A stretch of 64,000 bases of DNA from Diphasiastrum complanatum (GCA_029204225.1 CM055099.1:64479614-64543613); one strand, 5' to 3'; shown: positions 33,301 to 45,793, counted from the stretch's first letter. Notes: a model not told the origin generated them from the sequence alone. A program made the numbers and translations.

Positions 33301-34824
33301 TCTCAACAAAGTCATGTGCCAAATGACATGTCTACTAACACAACATGAAAATATATCGATTTTATTTCTAGGATAGTGCTTGACATAACAAAGGAGAGGT
33401 GCAATCTTCATGACCAAGGGTAAGTGCAAGCTATATCACAAACACATGTCCATGTTGGCCTTCATATGTTTGTACAAAGACTGAAGTACTAAGTTTCTAT
33501 CAATTTGCTAGAGGTGAAGGAAGCTAAATCATCATGAAGGCTAGCACTAAAGAGCAAAGCCAATCAAGTGAAGTGCTTCCAAAGTTGAGGAGTCCTTATG
33601 TATTCTTGTTAAGATAATCCTCTAATTTTGGTAATGATTCTAAGTTCTCTTAGTCTGATATAGGACAAAACCCTCTTGGCACCACTTCTATTTTAGTACT
33701 ACATTGTGGGATCAAAAATTATGCTAATTGGTTGGGGGACGAAAGGAAAACCCAATCTTGACCCTCTATTGGTGTTAATGCATTCACTAATTTAGTCTTC
33801 CTAGTTAATTGAGATATCTATCTCTTCATCTTAGTAGTGCATGTGCATGTTGATAATTTTCTATGCTCTATTCTTATTCTTGTTGTATTTTCTTAGATTA
33901 TAGTACAAGTGCAGGATTTTGAACCAAGCTAGTTCCCCATAATCTTTTATACTATGAACAACCTCTAAAGAATTGAGCAACGAGTTGAGGCAAAACATGA
34001 TGCCAAGAGGTAGTGCAACATTTGCCATGGAAAAGAGGAAGCAATCTTTTCGGGAGAGCAAGGAGAATCAATGCAGTTGGATAAAGAAAGGGCGAGAAGG
34101 GAAGTTGAAAAATTATTCTATTGAGAAAGTGATACATCCCTACTCTTTTCATGTATCATCAACGGGTTCACGTGAGAAATGGCCTTAGCTTTGGCATTGT
34201 TTGGTGCATAGCTCAAATGTTATATCCTGCTCTCTCTAAGAGTTGCTAATGGTATGTGAAGAATATGTATTTTTAGCCAAACGTATGTTTTGCGTAGAGA
34301 TACAGGTACGGATTTGCATACTTCATTCTCATGGACGGATGATGTATAGCGGCAAAATTGGTGCATAATGCAAATGGTATATCCTACTCTTTCTAATTAC
34401 CAACGGTATGTACAACCGCCATGAACAATGCCTACTCCAATTACATACAGAAATGCGTTAACAAAGATTCTATTCCAAAACATCAAACAAAAGAGCCCAA
34501 TATAGAAAATGAGGCTTTCGAAGGAATTGAACAATGAACACCGGCATTGACAGCGAAACATACCGCAGCACAGGAGAGCAGAAGATGGCTGGGCTTTCTT
34601 CCGCCCAGAGTTGCAATATCCGGTGAGAAGGCGAGCTTTGCTGGGATGCGCGTCCAAGCGACATGAACATTGTGAACCAAGGAAGCAGCAGCAAGAGGAG
34701 CTAATGATGATGGCAATGGCAAGGAGAGGCGAGGAGAGATGATCGGCACAGGAAATGGAGAGCAGGAGAGGAAAGAGTGACGCAGAATAGAGGAGGAGCT
34801 GCTGGCAACCATCGTCATCCCCAC
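27361..34824 (-). CDS. Chloroplast NAD(P)-binding Rossmann-fold protein (atypical SDR, At2g34460-like)
   Basis: Five minus-strand exons, all phase 0: 34564-34824, 28602-28820, 28353-28469, 27902-28174, 27522-27361, giving 343 aa plus stop. Exon 1 is Ser/Ala/Leu-rich and looks like a plastid transit peptide; Met occurs at residues 1, 3 and 5, so the exact start is open. The nucleotide-binding GANGNTG (GxxGxxG) lies at about residues 118-124. Later come VLADVTEDPD, AIICATGYR, DNLGTVHLVDASRKNGVKRFILVSSILVNGAA, GINYTIIRPGGLKNDP and DTLFEGSISRDLVAQVAVESLL. This matches the plastid SDR/TIC62-like family; the substrate is unknown. Donor/acceptor pairs are GT..AG. Exons 2-5 are certain; exon 1 is inferred from its position, transit-peptide character, GTATGT donor and matching phase. 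If right, intron 1 is 5.7 kb. Confidence 0.85.
28821..32072. other. Left part of the long first intron
   Basis: Non-coding on both strands as far as I can read. It is T-rich in the direction opposite to the gene. A diverged direct repeat (tcgtatcgattttttacc / tcgtatcaattgtttaccc with 'atgctatg..gtcaacactcaggagt') occurs at 30532-30585 and 30602-30655. No domain is visible. Confidence 0.5.
32073..32406 (-). mobile_element. Possible copia LTR border inside intron 1
   Basis: On the minus strand '...TTCATAACA' is followed by TGGTATTAAAGCA (32072-32060), a degraded copy of the TGGTATCAGAGC primer site used by plant copia elements. This suggests a minus-oriented 5' LTR to the right of 32072, its outer end obscured by the TIR element at 32407. 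No LTR partner was found. Confidence 0.35.
32407..33122. mobile_element. Non-autonomous TIR transposon (MITE-like, 716 bp)
   Basis: Perfect 20-bp terminal inverted repeats GGTTTAAACCATAGTTGCAC (32407-32426) and its complement (33103-33122). The subterminal regions are packed with CGCGTTTCTGAAACGCG-like palindromes and a 'gggaggagaaacgcg' inverted motif, and the centre has A/T runs and a G/C-rich block at 32755-32800. If the outer GTTTAAAC is read as an 8-bp target duplication, the element would be hAT-like; because GTTTAAAC is its own complement this cannot be separated from the TIR. No transposase is encoded. It sits in intron 1 of the Rossmann-protein gene. Confidence 0.85.
33123..34563. 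other. Right part of the long first intron
   Basis: No gene is recognised. Frames at 33861-34188 are short and unlike known proteins. It ends at the GTATGT donor of exon 1. Confidence 0.45.
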
Positions 34825-36576
34825 TCCTTGCCTGCTGCCTCTTCTTCTTCTTCTTCTCTTTTTGTGATGTTCACTTTTTTTCCCTTTTTTTTGGGTTTCA
34901 AGGTGGCTTTAAGAGACCCTTGATAATGGCACAAGATCTTGGATATTTTACACTAGACCTCTTAGCCTTTTGCTAGGTAGCATTGGGATGTCTACCAACT
35001 CTGACTCGTTTCGATGGTTGATCATAATAATGTGGTGAAATCCGATTGCTTACGGCAGAATCCGTTGTTTTTGTAGTTCTTCATATGATCCAGGTGTCAT
35101 TAAGATACGGCGATCGAACGTGGGCTTAATGGCAAGTTGAGGATTGGGCAGGAGCTCTCTCGCCACTGGTGAAGCATGGCTTTTCATGTTCTTTTATTTC
35201 TTCTTTTGGCTTGCTCTCCTCGCTTGGATAGAAAGGCCTCAAGAAATAACCCTTCCTCTGCGTGATGTTGGTTCTGAAGTTTTTCTCTTGTGATTTTCAG
35301 TGAAATAGTAAGCTATCGTGAAGAGTTGTTTCCAACTAATGTGTCGAGACTTCATAAGTTTCAACACTAATATGTTTTTTGATTTGCAAGTCCATGCAAA
35401 AAAAATTATTCATTTGCTAGCAATCAAATGATTCTTTGACTTTGAGAATGCGCATGCATGGGGACAAAGTTTTGTCAAATCCACCTTGTTTTTGGCCTTG
35501 CCTTGTAAAGGCATTAATACCATGTATTGATTGGTCAATTGGGGTTTGGAAGAAAGTCAATGTTAAAGGACAAACCATGGTGGTGTTCTCAACTTTTTAG
35601 GCTTGGACCTTGGTTAAGGGCACACGAAAAAAGAGTGGCTTGCATGCTACACTTTGCTTTTTTGTAAGTGGTATGCAATCAATCCATAGCAAGCAAAAAA
35701 GAGTGGTTTGCATGCACATCATAGTTTCCATGCAAAAAAAAAGCTTCAGTTAGCACGAACCTATTCCCACATGTGAAGCATAGGCATAGAGTGGGTTGTA
35801 CATAATATCAAGAGCCGTGTAGGTAAAAAGTCAAGTTTTGTAGCCAAAGGGCAAATTTTCCATTTTCTAGCTTTTTTCAAGAGGTGCAATTTCATTAGTT
35901 GGCCTTGGATGAGGCTGAGACTTTATGAGTGGCAAAATGTTGTGGATAATCAAGAGATCAAGAGGAATTTGCATCAAGCTTGTGTCTCTCGCTATTTACA
36001 TGCAGTTATTGTGATCCAATACTTTAATTGTTGTTAGTACTTTGTGATCAAGTCTCTATCCATACAGCAGGTTGTCTTCCAGACGTGTGAAGTGCTTTTA
36101 TCATTAATCACTTGGATATTGATTGTTCTGGCTTGTTTTTCAAGGTAGCATTAATTCTAGCTTGCATTAGATGATAGAATTCTTGATGGCAATGCATCCA
36201 ATCCCTCTTGTGAATTTATTAGATCCATTTCAGATCCTTTATTTCATAAATCCAATGCTCTACCATGTTTTTGACCATGTAGACAAGGCAGAAGAAGACC
36301 TTGTTCATTATATATTGGAGTCAAAGCACATGGACAAGTAGTTTATGGGGACGAAAGCTTGTGTCCATGTGAAAGAAAGAGAAATTCTGAGCAATTTTTT
36401 GAGGTTTTTCATGCATGGAATGTTTTTTCACGTCATGGTGGCACATGTGTGTTAGTTAGGGCTGCTATGCCACCACATCGTAAAGAGTGAAGAGCGTAGG
36501 GCATGAAGCAAATAATCACCCCAACGCCTAGAAAAAGAAAAGTTAGTAATCAAATTTTGTCGGACTCTCCTACCTT
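34825..36576. other. 5' flank of the Rossmann-protein gene and intergenic DNA
   Basis: Next to the start codon is a CTTCTT-type tract (34841-34860; GAA repeats on the gene's strand), as often found in plant leaders. The rest is AT-rich with no readable gene. Confidence 0.45.
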
Positions 36577-36680
36577 AGTTTAATTTGATTTGAGGTTGAG
36601 AGGAGGATAATATACATACATGGTCTTTAGTTTAATTTGATTTGAGGTTGAGAGGACAATAATATACATACATGGTCTTT
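36577..36680. repeat. 52-bp tandem duplication
   Basis: Units 36577-36628 and 36629-36680 (agtttaatttgatttgagg...) differ at only about two positions. Confidence 0.9.
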
Positions 36681-38122
36681 CCAATAGTGTTACTAATAGT
36701 ACTTGTGGACTACTCTTAGAAATTATGTTAGACTTGGCGAAGATATTGAAACAATTGTCTAAATTGTCAATTGTTATGGTAGTTAAGTCCAAAATTACTT
36801 GGTTGGTAGCCATAAGATTTAATGGATCATGTACGAGACATGTATATTACTGGCGAGATAGCTCTAGGTTCATGGTAATTTCTCAACACTAGTTTCAAGT
36901 CACATTTCCCAAAAATAGATTGTCAAGAAAAACTTTATTTGTGATGGCAACTTGAGAATTGTTGGCCATAAACTATGTGTAGGAGTTCTATTAGGAGAAA
37001 AAAAAAAGGTCAAGTAGCTCACACTTCAATATGAATGAATAGTCAAATACTATCTTGGTTCTCTATCATATGGAGTGATAGTATTGGAACATCTGGATGA
37101 AATGTGATTTGATACTCCAATTAATGGCAACTAATTACACAAGTGTTGGTAGCCATAACTTCCTATTTTGTTCCTATCTAGGTAAAAAAAACATGAGAAA
37201 AAGTGAGAAAAATTTATCAGAAAAAAAAAATGATGAAGAAAATTTGATTTTTCAAGTGAAAAAGAGATTAAAAAATCACTAACAAGGCTAATTTTTGTTA
37301 CAAATAGTCAAACCAACCTTCACCGAGCTCATAATTACTTCCAAACAATATTTTTTAGCTACTCTAAAGTCAAGTACTCTAAGTATAGGACTATCATTTA
37401 GGCACTACTAATTCACTAATTATTTAGCTTATTAGTATTGCTTGGGTTATTTGTAAAGACCAACAAGAAGACTACTAAGATGAGGACAAGGTTAACACAC
37501 CCATCCAGCTAGAGATGTAAGTAGAACCTCACCCCCGAGCCATGGCAAGTAAATACCACCCATCCAGCTAGAGATGTAAATAAAACCTCACCCCCGAGCC
37601 ATGGCAAGTAAACACCTAAGGAGAGGAGAGAATCCTGCAACCTAAAGCCACAAGCTTACAATGGAGGAGGGTGAGTCCCTACTCGTATACATAGGGGTTA
37701 GAAGCATGTGCATGCATCCGTGCAACCTCCCATGCAGTCCATCTAAACATAGGTCACATATCCCATGCAATCCTCATGCATGCACTGCTCTACATGTCTC
37801 AATAAGAGTGTCGGAGTCCTCTCAAGCTTATTAGTAACAAATTGGCCTTGACATGGAATAAAATTGAGGCGTAACCAACAATCTCGAATACTAGAGAGTC
37901 GGTCTACCATATCAGGACTATTTCAAATCCTTTAAGCTGAATGTGGCCATAATATTATTCGTGGGAAAACCCTTTGCCATTGCTTATCCACTAAATATAT
38001 TACATGTTGTTGGTCAATATTTGCGAGAGATTGCTTGATTGTGTCTATTATAGTCATTTATGCTTCATTGATACATTATTCACAAAGACTATTTCTGGTA
38101 TATAAGTCATATGATTGAAAAC
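36681..38122. other. Intergenic DNA with a 59-bp tandem duplication
   Basis: No gene is seen. Units at 37501-37559 and 37560-37618 (ccatccagctagagatgtaa..., gagccatggcaagtaaa) form a near-identical tandem pair. The rest is AT-rich. Confidence 0.5.
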
Positions 38123-39045
38123 AAAATTGTGAAATTTCACACGTGTGAGAATGCCCTAATGTGTGCGAATGATCTCCTAAGCAAGCTTATGCACTTATAG
38201 ATCAATACTAGATTGAAATCCAAGATCTAGATCAAAATCTAAGGCAAAGAGGCAAAGATAGATGCATAGATTGACAAAGTGTTTCTACATGTAAGAGAAG
38301 TACTTCATGAAAAAAACTAAGTAAAATTAAGCTCCTCTCCTCAGGTAGAGAGAGAATAGACTAATTGGTCTCGGGTAGAGAGAGAAGACAATACTCACAA
38401 AAACTTGATTACACTCAAATTTGCTCAAAACCTCAATTTAGATTTTGATTGGAAAGAGGAGTACAGATAAAACTCGTGGAGAGCTTTGCTTACTTTTTAT
38501 TGGACCCCTAATCCTAGCCTCTCTAATGCTATTGGATGAGTGATGCATCCATCTTGCAATTCCATTGGACCCTTCATGAGGATTTGTCAATTTCTATTGG
38601 GACCCCTTGACCAAAGCCAACACTTTGACTTGATCACTCATCAAATTACATTAACACAAGTGTCACAAGCCTATTTACAAGCCTAACTAGCTCGAGATTG
38701 CATCATAAGCTACTTTTGGCTCAATAGAGGCATTACATGTGGATTTGACCAATTTGCCATCTATGCCAATTTTTGGCCCTATCACAACTCTACACCAAGA
38801 TGCTTGACATAAAAACTTAGGAGACCCCTAAAGCTATGATAGACAACTTTTTATAACTATTTTATACATGTGAAATGTACTCACAAACATAAAGTCATAA
38901 AATCACCAAGATAGATTTTTTACTATTTTTCACACTCCTCAAAAACTAGCTTGGTAAGATCAAGGAGCTTGTGAAACTTTTGAGTGGATCCTTTTGTATG
39001 TATATGAAGTAAAAAACCAACAAAAGGATCCATCATAGCAGCACC

Positions 39046-39810
39046 TCACAAAATCCATGATAAGATCTCTTTGGTAGAAATCTCTTGCCAATATCTTTGA
39101 AGAGTACTCCACCAATTTGCCACTATTTCAATGTGCCTCCTCCATGCTTGATGGTGATCTTTGATTTGAAAGTTGAACTTGCATGAAGATGGCTGCACCA
39201 TAGAGATGGAAATTCGAGGCTTCCATGCATCATAAATATCACAAAGATCATAGAGATCAAGATCATAAGATGAGCAAAAGTGTAGATCTTCAAGATTAAG
39301 CATACTAGCTTGACTAGTCCACATACTATGAACTTTATCCATGATGGATCTAATCTTGAAATCAAATGCAATCTTGATCTTTTTGAGACTAAACACTTGC
39401 TCAAGGATGTAAGTGTCCTCTTTGGATGCTTCACTTCATCTCAAGAGAAGTTTACAAATTCGTCTCAAAACATGATTTTTAAAACTATGAGTATCAAACA
39501 TAATCTTCCTCTTACAAAATTCCAAGAGGATAATTTTGATAACATAATCTCTTGCCTTCAAAGAACTCTGAAAACATAACTAATCCTTTCATGACAAGAA
39601 ATATGTCCATATAATAGGCATCATAAGAAAACTAGTATTGGAACTTTGAGATGTAGAAATCTCAATAAAGCAAGATAGTGCATCAAGTAATGGAAGAGAA
39701 GCATAAGTGAGAATGCTAAAGTGGATACCACCTGAAACTTGCCTCTCTTTACCATGAAAGATGAGCCATAAGGACTTGGCCATCCATCTTGAAGATCCCC
39801 TTGAAATCAT
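39046..39810 (-). other. Unidentified internal segment of the deleted copia element
   Basis: This is where reverse transcriptase and RNase H should be. Minus-strand frames at 39046-39396 and 39589-39810 show none of the expected motifs (KARLVAKG, YVDDM, RNase H blocks). It may be filler captured during the deletion or fast-decayed sequence. Confidence 0.4.
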
Positions 39811-41080
39811 ATGTTGAGGGGGCTCCTCCTCAAACCTTGAGATGCCTTGATCTCGGCCCCTTCCAAGGTTGAATGTAGATCCTCATCAAATATGACTTTT
39901 TTACCCTCAATTGCTTTTGAAATAGAGAGTATAAAGGCTTTGTAGGCCTTCTTTACCCTCAATCGCTTTTGAAATAGAGAGTATAAAGGCTTTGTAGGCC
40001 TCCTTGCTGGATAAGCATCCAACCATGATCCATGAGCTTGGATCATCTATCCTCCTTGTTTCCAAGGGAATATGTGCAAAGCAAGAACCGCCAAAGACAC
40101 TAAGGTGATCAACCTTAGGCTTCAATAATACTTCATATGGTGTATTTCCTCCAAGATCTCCACCACTCCTCAAAGCTTTGATCTTCAATGCCAATTGCTT
40201 CTCAGCATATGCTTTGAAAATAAGGAAGTGATCATACACCAAAGATTTAGAAGAAAGAAGATATAGCCATGTAAATCTTGTGAAATCATCAATAAAGGTC
40301 ACAAAGCAAGTGGCTCCTCCCTTGCTTTGAGATGTTGAGAAGTGCACATCCGAGTGTATGATCAACTCCAAAGGATGAGTGCTTTTGATGGAAGATCTTT
40401 GATATGCTTTCTTGTGTGATTTTGCAATAGCACAAGCCTTGATCTCCTTGGATAGATTCTTTGGTAAGCCAATAGCCTTGGCTTCTTTGCACATAGAAAG
40501 CATGGATTTGCAGTTGGGATGTCCCAACCTCCTATGCCATAACTCCTCCTTGGAAAGCTTTGTCTCAAAAGTAATATCACAACTCTCTCTTGGATCAAGC
40601 TTGTATATGCCTCCAAATCTTGATCCATGTGCAAGGATCTCATCGTTTCTCTTGATAATACAAGTATCAATATTGAATTTCACATCAAGGCAATCATCAA
40701 AAAGAATTTTAGAAGATGAGGTCTTCCTATGCCTTCAATATTGCATTCTTGGTCATTTGCTATATAGATAGTCTTCTTAGCTCCTCCATAAGGCATAATA
40801 GATGTGAAGGACTCCTTGGAGCTACACATATGTGAAGATGCTCCACTATCAATGTACCAAGATCCATCCTTCTTGAAAGGTGTTGATGAAAAAATAGAGA
40901 CCATAAGAGATCCCTCTCCATCACTTGCAATAGAGTCTTCTTTCTCATTTGAAAGGTTGGCTTGCTTGAATTGATTCTTCTTCTTGAAACAGTTTGTAGC
41001 ATAGTGCCCCATCTTGCCACAAAAGAAACATTTGATATTCTTCTTCTTCTTCTTTGAGATAGATGCATGAGAGGTGTCAT
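39807..41080 (-). pseudogene. Copia gag end, protease and truncated integrase
   Basis: Minus strand, right to left. Gag zinc knuckle CFFCGKMGHYATNC (about 41025); aspartic protease WYIDSGASSHMC (about 40850); frame change near 40690; the GAG-pre-integrase block LWHRRLGHPNCKSMLSM; then the integrase core HSDVHFSTSQSKGG..FVTFIDDFTRFTWLYLL. After KALRSGGDLGG the core jumps straight to NTPYEVLLKPKVDHLSVFGG, so the middle of the core with its catalytic Glu is deleted. A 52-bp tandem duplication (39901-39952 / 39953-40004) follows and shifts the frame. Confidence 0.88.
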
Positions 41081-41089
41081 AAAGTGCCT

Positions 41090-41350
41090 TACATCGAAGG
41101 CAGTGAGGAAGGCGAAGGTGCCTTAGATTTTAAAGGTAGTGAAAAAGGCGAAAATGCCCAAAAAATGATTGCTAAGGCATTTTGGCCACTCGGCTAGAGT
41201 ATCGCATTTTTCTCTAAGGAGCGAAAAAGGCAAAAAAGACAAAAATGCCCAAAGATGATTGCTAAGGCATTTTGGCCACTCGGCTAGAGTGTCACATTTT
41301 TTGCTAAGGAGCGAACAAGGCGAAGGTGCCTAAAAAAGATTGCTTTTAAG
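41090..41350. repeat. Tandem repeat block (period about 91 bp) replacing gag
   Basis: Units start near 41151 and 41242 (aaaatgcccaaa..atgattgctaaggcattttggccactcggctagag), with partial units on either side sharing 'gcgaaggtgcct'. It lies exactly where most of gag and the primer site should be in the copia element. Confidence 0.8.
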
Positions 41351-42214
41351 GTAAAGAAGAAAATGTGAAGGTCCGAAAATATGAAGTCGGCCTTCGGGGT
41401 TTTTTCAAGATGCTCATTAGCATAAAAAATTTAACACTAATGTGTGTGAATGATCTCCTAAGCAAGCTTATGCACTTATAGATCAATACTAGATTGAAAT
41501 CCAAGATCTAGATCAAAATCTAAGGCAAAGAGGCAAAGATAGATGCATAGATTGATAACTAAAGTGTTTCTACATGTAAGAGAAGTACTTCATGAAAAAA
41601 CTAAGTAAAATTAAGCTCCTCTCCTCAGGTAGAGAGAGAATAGACCAATTGGTCTCGAGTAGAGAGAGAAGACAATACTCACAAAAACTTGATTATTTGC
41701 TCAAAACCTCAATTTAGATTATGATTGGAAAGAGGAGTACATATAAAACTCGTGGAGAGCTTTGCTGACTTCCTATTGGACCCCTAATCCTAGCTTCTCT
41801 AATGCTATTGGATGAGTGATGCATCCATCTTGCAATTCTATTGGACCCTTCATGAGGATTTCTCAATTTCTATTGGACCCCTTGACCAAAGCCAACACTT
41901 TGACTTGATCACTCATCAAATTACATTAACAAAAGTGTCACAAGCCTATTTACAAGCCTAACTAGCTCGAGATTGCATCATAAGCTACTTTTGGCTCAAT
42001 TGAGGCATTACATGTGGATTTGACCAATTTGCCATCTATGCCAATTTTTGGCCCTATCACAACTCTACACCAAGATGCTTGACATAAAAACTTACGAAAC
42101 CCTTAAAGCTACGATAGATAACTTTTTATAACTATTTTACACATGTGAAATGTGCTCACAAACAGAAAGTCATAAGATCACCAAGATAGATTTTTGACTA
42201 TTTTTCACAAAAAT

Positions 42215-45200
42215 TTGTATCAAACAAGATATGATCTAATCACTCTGAGAACACTCAGATGGGCGCACTCACTCCTTCAATAAGGCTAGATCAAAATCAG
42301 ATTTTATGAATAAATTCAAACTATTCATCATTTCCTCACAAATCAAACTACAATTTAGGCTGGTTTGACAATTTTGCCAATTTTTAATGCAAGGCAATTA
42401 AAGCACTTCAAACGAAACCAAAGTGAGCCAATTTCTACAATATAGAGATGCCATTTCAACTTCCTATAACTCAAGAAATATTGAATTAAGTTGGATATTG
42501 ATTATGTCTACGTATTGCTCTTCATGGGCTTCAAAATAGTAAGGCTCCAAAACCAAATTCTATATTTTGAGATTACAACAATGGAAATGTATCAAAAAAT
42601 AATCTGAAGGTCCAAAATATATTATACTAAGTGAGAAACTGCTCCTTTCCACTTTGATTGATCACAAAATAAATCCTTAATAAAATAATGATTGAAAAAT
42701 AATTTCTAAAAAAGCAAATTCTATGCATAAAACTGGATTATAGCACAAAATCTTGATGAAAACATTACTCACTTGACCTCAGTTATGATACCATGGTAAA
42801 TTTAGAGCATTGAATATCAAATAACTTCAAGCACAAGGACTAAGTGGTAGAGATTGTACTAGATCTAATAGAGCTTGAATTTTCTAAGACTAGCTAGTTT
42901 TGTAGCTTTGTAGACAAGAGCTCAATTTAAGATCTACTTGGGAAATTGCTCTGATATTTCACTCAGAATTTGCAACAACCAAACCAAGTACATATGCATT
43001 CAATAAATTATTATATGAGAAACTATAACTTAATCCAATGCATAATAGCCATCGAAAGACAATGTCAATTGGAAGCTTGAAATTTAAAGTGCTTGATTTT
43101 CTCCCATCAAGAATGTACATTGGCTTTAATCCATTATATAAGCTTCACCAAGCCTGACCTAATACATGGATTACATCAAATCAAGGCTCCCTTGGATCAT
43201 GGCATCACATCTTTCACCTCTTAGTCAAAAACCTTGATTTATATACTAATTTGAAAAGATTTGCCAATCACGTCCACAAGTGGGTAGCCTTATGTTTTTG
43301 ACTTACAATTACATTTAAAACAAAATACACATGACTACAATGATGCACAAATTATGGTCATGTGGTCAAACAAGTCAAATGACCAAAATACTATAGCTAG
43401 TTTTGCAAATCCTAAATATAGTAAAAGTATATCCAAGGAAAACATATGTTCTCCATTTTCAATGTGGTAGGCTTGGATGCAAAGAGAACAGGTTCATTCA
43501 TAAGCTTGTTCACATCCTAGCAACACTTCCCATTGTTTTTTACCAGTGGCGTGCATAGAAATTAGTACTATGCTCTTCACATGTGCTAGAAAACGTCCTC
43601 ATTGCCTCATCACTTTTCCATGCCTTCACAATCTTCCTTCATCTTTTGTCGAATATCCAACATGTATGCCATAGTTGTCTCTTGCCATGATATGAATGCA
43701 GTCCTTGAGCAACAATGGACAATGAAATATGCAATTTCACATGCCTTTTTGGTGAGCACTATTTTGTTTTGAGCAAAGTTGAAAAGTGCAATATTAATGG
43801 AAGTTGAAAACAATTGCAAGTTTCCAAAAAGTCACTCACAAAATGCCATGTTCCTTGTGTTTCATGCATCTTCTTGAGCCCAAACTTCCCTTCAATGAGG
43901 AAAATAGACAACAAAGTCTTGCGCTTGGGCCTTTAAGCCTGTGAGGGTTCTACCCAAGGGCACAAAGGCCCAAAGGGGCAGGGGGCCCATGGCTTCATTT
44001 GATGTAAATGCTTGTTTAAGTTCTTGCCTCTACTTAATGCTTGCTCTAAGTATTGCCTCGGCATTTATGCATGTAATGAGTAATGGCTCAACATCACTCA
44101 TTACATCAAAACTTAAAAACTTGCTTTCAATGCAAAAGGATATTCCTCACATAATGACAACATGGGTTTCACAATCATATGGCCCTCTAGGTACATGAAA
44201 GCTCCAACATAACCAACATTCCATTAATAATACGAAAAGAACTATAAATTGAAACAAATATTTTCTATGAAGAAAGATAGTAAAAGTATACATAAGAATA
44301 ATTTCCCAAGCAAAGTATAAATAGAACATATTGGCGAAATTATGATTTGTATAATATATAATCCTTCTGTAAATCATTTGAGCGTAGTTGGGTACTATAC
44401 TTGCCAACTTGGGAGGCATGAGTGGCTTGCACATGGACCATGGTTGATATTTTAAAGGTAGGACCATGTTAGTCCAGTGGCCTAGGTTGTGGCCCAAATA
44501 AGGTGCGGTGGGACCCTTTTGAACCATCTAGCCAAGCCGTGCTTGTAGGATATTTTCATGCCAACTTTAAAAAAATCTTATTGCCTTGATATTTTTAAGC
44601 CAACCTCTCATAAAACTTATTACCTCTAAACTAAGTGAATAAAACACAATTTTTCTTATTCTTCTAAAATGCGACTTGAAAAAGAAAGAAAGAAAGGTAA
44701 AGGATAGCTTCTTATGATTTATTGATCTTGTTTTTTGTTTTGCTTTGTACTTTGGGCATAACTTAATCACTGAATATCAATTAAAAAAATGTCAAAACCG
44801 ACGCTATTTGGAGGAAAGGCTATTTGTTTTGGCCCTGTTGTGTGAGGCGAACAAGGCCAAGGCAAGGCAAAGGCCATCAGAACAAGGCCTCTGCCCCTAC
44901 ATCTTTTTTACTTCCATGTGTTTAAAATCATTAAGTGCTCAATAAGATTGTTGATTTGTTGTGAGCACTATAGCCATGTGCACATGTCACTAAACTAACA
45001 AAATTCGCCACTACTTAAAAAACTTATAGATTTTAAAACTTAGAGTAAAAGGTTTGTCTTGGAAAAAATCTATCGAAAGAAAATAGTCGCACAAAAAAAC
45101 TCCAAGTCAACATTACGTAGAGGAAGGGTCGAGCCATTTCTTACGGCCCGCGCCTCGTACCCACATCAGGTGAAGAAGCCCCAGGAAGCCAGAAGGACCT

Positions 45201-45260
45201 TGGAACAAAGGCCCTCGTATAAAAAAAAACCACTTTAAAGCGAAATCAGAGTTTCAACAA
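42215..45260. other. Intergenic region, no gene recognised
   Basis: AT-rich. At 42780-42800 the minus strand reads TGGTATCATAACTGAGG after '...TTTACCA', resembling a degraded copia primer site next to an LTR end. A minus frame at 43610-43819 has no known similarity. GC-richer patches with 'aaggccaaggcaaggc' occur at 44840-44900 and 'ggggcagggggccc' at 43975. Confidence 0.4.
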
Positions 45261-45269
45261 TTGGCTTGC

Positions 45270-45410
45270 AAGACTTTATCGGTCTTTTGGGCGGTGGAAG
45301 GCCCTGGTCCGAGGGCCTTCCTTGCAGGGAGGGCCCTTGCCCGAGGGTAGGGCCCCCGACCTGCATGGAAGGCCTGAGGCCCACGGGCCTTCCACAACGT
45401 AATGTCAAGT
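45270..45410. repeat. GC-rich, palindrome-rich block upstream of the tubulin gene
   Basis: Repeated 'gaaggccctg', 'gagggccttcc' and 'gagggcccttgcccgagg' motifs can pair with each other. It differs sharply in base composition from its AT-rich surroundings. It may be a short foldback repeat or part of a proximal regulatory region. Confidence 0.5.
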
Positions 45411-45736
45411 CTAAATTTTTTTTATTATGGACAAAATCGTTGATGCTTTTAGTCAAGGATGAGAATTTTGGATAAAACGAGTGGCATTCCGAGTTGCAAG
45501 CAAATTCCACCTCTGGAGATGCATCCGAAATGCAAAGGAAAATTGAAGACTCCGCATTACGTGAGCAACATAGCTCAGTGCATGGATCGCTGAAAAGTCG
45601 ACTCTCACCGATAGTTTTAGGGACCCTAATTTCAATGTTTTAGGCAGGGTTGGAAGAATTTCTCGGTTTTTGTGAGACCACAGGAACGGACTCCATTTCC
45701 CATTCAAATCCAATTTACTCTAATTTCCCTCTCTCT

Positions 45737-45738
45737 CC

Positions 45739-45790
<52 letters not shown>
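45737..45790 (+). repeat. C13 run followed by (CT)20 in the tubulin leader
   Basis: A pyrimidine tract at the probable start of the transcript. CT-rich tracts near transcription starts are common in plant housekeeping genes (established observation). Its position about 1.45 kb before the ATG fits a leader with an intron. Confidence 0.6.

Positions 45791-45793
<3 letters not shown>

Larger units (their letters stand above)
38128..42209 (-). mobile_element. Internally deleted Ty1/copia element with two LTRs and an AAAAT target duplication
   Basis: 3' LTR 38128-38934 (TGTGAAATTT...TTTTTCACA) and 5' LTR about 41436-42209 share long near-identical stretches. The insertion is bracketed by AAAAT at 38123-38127 and 42210-42214, the 5-bp duplication expected of an LTR integration. 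A purine tract (TTTTTGAGGAG on the minus strand) abuts the 3' LTR. The 5' LTR has lost about 28 bases of its inner end, together with the primer site and most of gag, replaced by a tandem-repeat block at 41090-41350. Pol is reduced to protease and part of integrase; reverse transcriptase and RNase H are absent. The element cannot move on its own. Confidence 0.9.

Noticed and set aside
34397-34694. Other minus frames overlapping exon 1 of the Rossmann-protein gene
   Set aside because: They are frame shadows of the transit-peptide exon and its following intron.
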